A stretch of 64,000 nucleotides of DNA from Tillus elongatus (taxonomy: Eukaryota; Arthropoda; Insecta; Coleoptera; Cleridae): NCBI GenBank assembly GCA_964006375.1, contig OZ023266.1, forward strand, positions 13,652,565-13,716,564, written 5' to 3'. The translations under genes and the position numbers were made by a program. The notes under the pieces were generated by a model. That model made no database searches and was not told where the DNA came from. It saw only the letters and a list, made by a program, of their open reading frames with translations. This document shows, piece by piece, positions 60,584 to 64,000 of the stretch (position 1 is the first letter of the stretch; each line of letters begins with the position of its first letter).

Positions 60584-61759
60584 CTAGGACGTGTTAAAAA
60601 CGTGGGAATTTTTATTTAGCGAAGAATCGATCAGGTGGCTCGTAATCGGCGGTGGTCCCACGTTCATACCATTTTTGTTGTAACTATATTTCGCAACATA
60701 TATACTTTCGAAGAAATTTAGCTGTCTTGGTTGTCTAACATTTTTTATTTATTTCAGATTATCTTCATTAACGTGATGATTCTTATCCAAAATATGTCGG
60801 GCGACAGTAGATCTATCTATAGTATCGTAACGTAATTGGGCTAAGTGTTCTTTGAATCTAACTTCAATCGATCTTTTTGTTTGCCCGACGTACTTAAGAT
60901 TACAGTCTTTACAATTTATTTCATAAATTCCCGACAGTTTGTCCGTGCTATCCTTGTCTTTTGAGTTACCTAGCAAGTTTTTTAAGGTATTTTTTCTCGA
61001 AAATGTTAGTTGCAAGTTGACTTTTTAAAAAATGCTATCTAGACCCCCCGTGATTCGAAATTCAAATGGTAAGCAAACAAAGTTTATTTCGGATTTCTCT
61101 CTTTTAATTGTTGTTGATTCCGTCAACATTTTCTTTGTTTTCTGTTTGTTGATTAATTTTTCCACCGGGCAAGCAGTGTATCCGTTATATTTGGCCACGT
61201 TCTTAATATAATTTAATTCTTTGGTATATCTACTTTTGTTTAAAGGAAAATTAATTAACCGATTTACTAAAAAATTCAGACTGGCCATTTTTTGTGCGTA
61301 CATATGATGTGAGTCGTTCGGAATGTAGCTTATAGTGGTGGTTTCCTTTCTATAGACATCGAATTCTAAAGTGTCTTTATTCTTGATAACTAATACATCT
61401 AGAAAGGGAAATTTATTATTAATTTCTAATTCGTGAGTAAATTTTATAGAATCAAATTCATTGTTTAATCTGGCAATAAAATCTTCTATTCTGCCAATGT
61501 TTGTGTTAAACACTGCGAAAATATCATCCACGTAACGAAACCACACTCTAGGAAAATAATTTTCACTTTCAAGATCTGTTTCAAATCTGCTCATGAAAAG
61601 ATCTGCAATAAATGGCGATAGCAGATTGTCCATTGCCGTACCTTGGGTTTGTTCAAAAAATTCATTGTTGAACTGAAAAATATTGTGCTTGATACAAAGG
61701 CTTGTTAAAGTTAAATATTCTTTGCAGACATTTTCATTTATGTTATTCATTTTTAACAA
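60584..61759 (-). pseudogene. Penelope-like RT-GIY-YIG polyprotein, two in-frame stops
   Basis: One frame of 392 codons. RT: MNNINENVCKEYLTLTSLCI, FEQTQGTAMDNLLSPFIADL, PRVWFRYVDDIFAVFNTNIG (catalytic YVDD), NKFPFLDVLVIKNKDTLEFD, HHMYAQKMASLNFLVNRLIN. A TAA follows RITGGLDSIF, then the same frame continues QLTFSRKNTLKNLLG and the nuclease: SGIYEINCKDCNLKYVGQTK, RFKEHLAQLRYDTIDRST, HILDKNHHVNEDNLK. A second TAA follows, then IKNVRQPRQLNFFESIYVAK and the terminal stop at 60584. No frameshift is present, so only two point mutations break the retained part. In this class the RT copies RNA at a nick made by the fused nuclease. Confidence 0.92.
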
Positions 61760-61770
61760 CTGCTCTAAAT

Positions 61771-62250
<480 letters not shown>

Positions 62251-63275
62251 AGTTGAAACATGGTTAACACAACAAACAAAGTTTTTTAAGGGATTAATCA
62301 ACAATTTAAGCTTTTTCATTTCTCCCATCTTCCATTCCCATCTAAAATATTCACGCAGACATCCATATACGAGACCAGGAGATAAAAAAAGATGATGGAT
62401 TCCTGGGCTGCAACTGGCCCCGCTGATATCCAATGTAATATTTATTTATAAAATATGTGTCTAAAAGAAACACATAAGGAGACACAGTGTTGGAGTGAGT
62501 GGGCAAGTCGCAATGTATACTATTCTATTGTTATGCACATTTAGTGGCGGTGGGACAAGAAGAAGAAGAAGAAGAACAGTGCCAGGAGGCCAGGTCCGCG
62601 CTCTAAGCTCATAAATAACATGTTCAGCTCGGAGCCTGGTATAAAATATTTGATTCTTATTCGCCGATTGTTATGTTGTTCTGTCAATCAGTCTGCAGGG
62701 GCATCCGAATACCTCAGTTCTTTATCCGTAACGGGCGATCACATACCACACAACAAAATGGCGCTCAAGCAATACAGCCAGGGTTGGATTATACTAAATG
62801 CTAAGCTGACTAATTCTCTTCGATTCCAGTTCTGTTGAATAAACACGTATGATATGAGCCTGCCCAGGTAAAAGAGGAACTTGATAGGGCCCCTAAAGGG
62901 CTTAGACAACGAAAAACTCCTGGTATAGATAAAACAACAGAGGAAACGTAAAAAATCAGGAAAGTTGCCACGGTAATTCATCGAGAGTAAAAGGATTACT
63001 ATTCAAACACATGCAAACGCGTAAAAATGCATTTTTTTTTAATTCACTCTTATTTTTGCTGCGGAATCAGTTTCCATTCGCCCCAGTTTTCCATAACTGT
63101 GAGTGTAGGTCCAAATCAGCGCAAAATTCGGTGTCATATACCTTTTGCCAACCATTCTGTTGCTTACAAATTGTTATAGATAATCTCTGGCACCCTCTCA
63201 CTTCTCTCTCATTCCTTAATCTATTATTCTAAGAGTAAGTACATATTTTCATCTATACACACACACATATATATA
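62251..63275. other. Unclassified intergenic sequence
   Basis: No recognisable gene. There is a short GAAGAAGAAGAAG run at 62560 and AC/TA-rich sequence before 63275. Confidence 0.35.
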
Positions 63276-64000
63276 CAGGCTGGCGCATTGAAAACGAAAC
63301 AGACCGATTGGCGTCCAGAGATTTTTTTTTAAGAAACGCTGACAATTTTAATATTGAGGGGGACATATTTTGATATAAAACTCAACTTTGTCACACCAAC
63401 CCCTTAAGGGTGGTGATAACAACCCTTATATATTAAATAGGGAACATGGGTCGAGTGTTACATCATTTGAAAGCTCTTTCTTTTATGAATTCAGCACATT
63501 AATTTTTTTGGAGGTTTTATCAACTCGTTTAAAAATTATTCACAATTGGAGTTGCAAGAACGTATTCCATTCATTGTGATAAGAAATGCACTAATTAGTC
63601 AATTTTTCGTTAAAAAAACTAAAACACAAAACCAAACGTTAAAAAATGTTCATTCAGTTAAGTAAGTGTTCAAATTGTTGACCACCAGCTTCCATACAAA
63701 AGTACAAATTTTGTTCAAAACGAGCACTGACATTCTGGAGCATTTGTGGAGTTATTTGACATAATTCTTCAACAATGCGTCGTAATTCTTCCAGAGACTC
63801 CGGTTCTGTTGCGTAAATTCTACTCTTTTAATTGCCCCATAGAAATAAGTCTAAAGGAGTTAAATCCGGTGTTCTAGGGGGCCACTCAATAGCACCTCTA
63901 CGCCTAATCTATGGATCTGGAAACTCTGTTCAAAAACTCCCTAACACGTTGTGAAAAATGCGGAGGAGCTCCATCTTGTTGAAACACTAATTGATTTTCT
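63276..64000 (-). mobile_element. Mariner-like element running off the right edge
   Basis: The left end TA-CAGGCTGGCGCATTGAAAA at 63274 has mariner/Tc-type form. Minus-strand transposase C-terminus lies at 63646-64000: the second catalytic Asp in LVFQQDGAPPHFSQRVREFL, then, after frame changes, WPPRTPDLTPLDLFLWG-type sequence and ESLEELRRIVEELCQITPQM, NVSARFEQNLYFCMEAGGQQ, FEHLL and a stop. At least two frameshifts. Confidence 0.85.
63646..64000 (-). pseudogene. Mariner-like transposase C-terminus, frameshifted, incomplete
   Basis: It covers the region from the second Asp to the end as described for the element. The N-terminal half and first Asp lie beyond position 64000. The wording (QDGAPPHF, ITPQMLQNV, EAGGQQFEHLL) is that of insect transposases of the DUF4817-mariner group. 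Confidence 0.82.

Larger units (their letters stand above)
59155..60879. repeat. Tandem duplication, two units of 857 and 868 bp
   Basis: 59155-60011 and 60012-60879 are the same sequence: end of a Tc1 fragment, (TA)n, Penelope terminal region with hammerhead and nuclease C-terminus. The copies differ by (TA)n length (63 and 76 bp, the second with one GATA) and only a few substitutions (for example GGCTCAACG / GGTTCAACG). The second unit continues into the complete nuclease gene, so the first is the extra copy. Confidence 0.95.
60172..61770 (-). mobile_element. Penelope-like element, RT to 3' terminal region, 5'-truncated
   Basis: Order on the minus strand: RT from YVDD region to thumb, linker, GIY-YIG nuclease, then 3' region with hammerhead, GTGTTGTGGTGATTCGAG and CTTGTCAGTGCTCATCACAG, ending next to (TA)n. 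The right side is cut at 61770 by family-C sequence, so N-terminal RT motifs are missing. Confidence 0.9.

Overview
The window is eukaryotic and looks like an insect, or at least an arthropod, with a large repeat-rich genome. The evidence is an AT-rich background, GT/AG introns, animal-type mobile elements (CR1/jockey and R1-clade non-LTR elements, Penelope-like elements with a GIY-YIG nuclease, mariner/Tc1 elements, a tRNA-derived SINE), many long (TA)n tracts and one 5S rRNA-like sequence. I cannot name the species.

One host gene is recognisable. It lies on the minus strand from its start codon at 28375 to beyond the left edge. Eight short exons (28332-28375, 28096-28262, 16455-16625, 11263-11359, 8550-8813, 6579-6635, 2208-2412, 1908-2125) join in a consistent phase and give the first 407 codons of a TBC1D8/TBC1D9-family Rab GTPase-activating protein: its N-terminus, GRAM domain 1 and GRAM domain 2. 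The catalytic TBC domain must lie to the left of position 1.

Its introns are full of mobile elements. Right to left: intron 2 (11.5 kb) holds a 1.5-kb inverted-repeat element with a SINE inside, a non-coding repeat family with a 310-bp MITE, a family-A retrotransposon, a broken TE-type gene split by a family-B retrotransposon, and another RT remnant. Intron 3 holds a family-A copy and a DNA element nested at least three levels deep. Intron 4 holds Penelope fragments split by a 1.6-kb retroposed non-coding repeat with a target duplication. Intron 5 holds an RNase H-bearing retrotransposon remnant. Intron 6 holds a mariner with long inverted repeats, a retrotransposon inserted in it and a GC-rich hairpin island. 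A 134-bp x 10 satellite and a retrotransposon tail lie left of exon 8.

Right of 28.4 kb I find no host exon. This part contains a long-TIR mariner with a SINE inside (29.1-31.8 kb), Penelope and family-A pieces (31.9-35 kb), an R1-clade remnant (35.3-36.6 kb), two more family-A copies (37.5-39.0 and 40.9-43.3 kb), a 5S-like sequence (39.7 kb), non-coding family C and its MITE, an RNase H retrotransposon (47.2-48.8 kb), a 15-bp minisatellite (50.6-51.0 kb), a 3.9-kb fold-back region (51.05-54.94 kb), an almost intact mariner (57.3-58.6 kb), a Tc1 fragment, and a Penelope element whose 3' end is tandemly duplicated (59.2-61.8 kb). A further mariner runs off the right edge.

The most unusual signal is a set of hammerhead-ribozyme motifs of three sequence types at Penelope-type terminal regions, several arranged as head-to-head inverted pairs. 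The best ones (46565-46607 and 51955-51997, minus strand) have all core residues and complementary stems. All coordinates and alignments were read by eye; family names rest on motif recognition, not on a database search.
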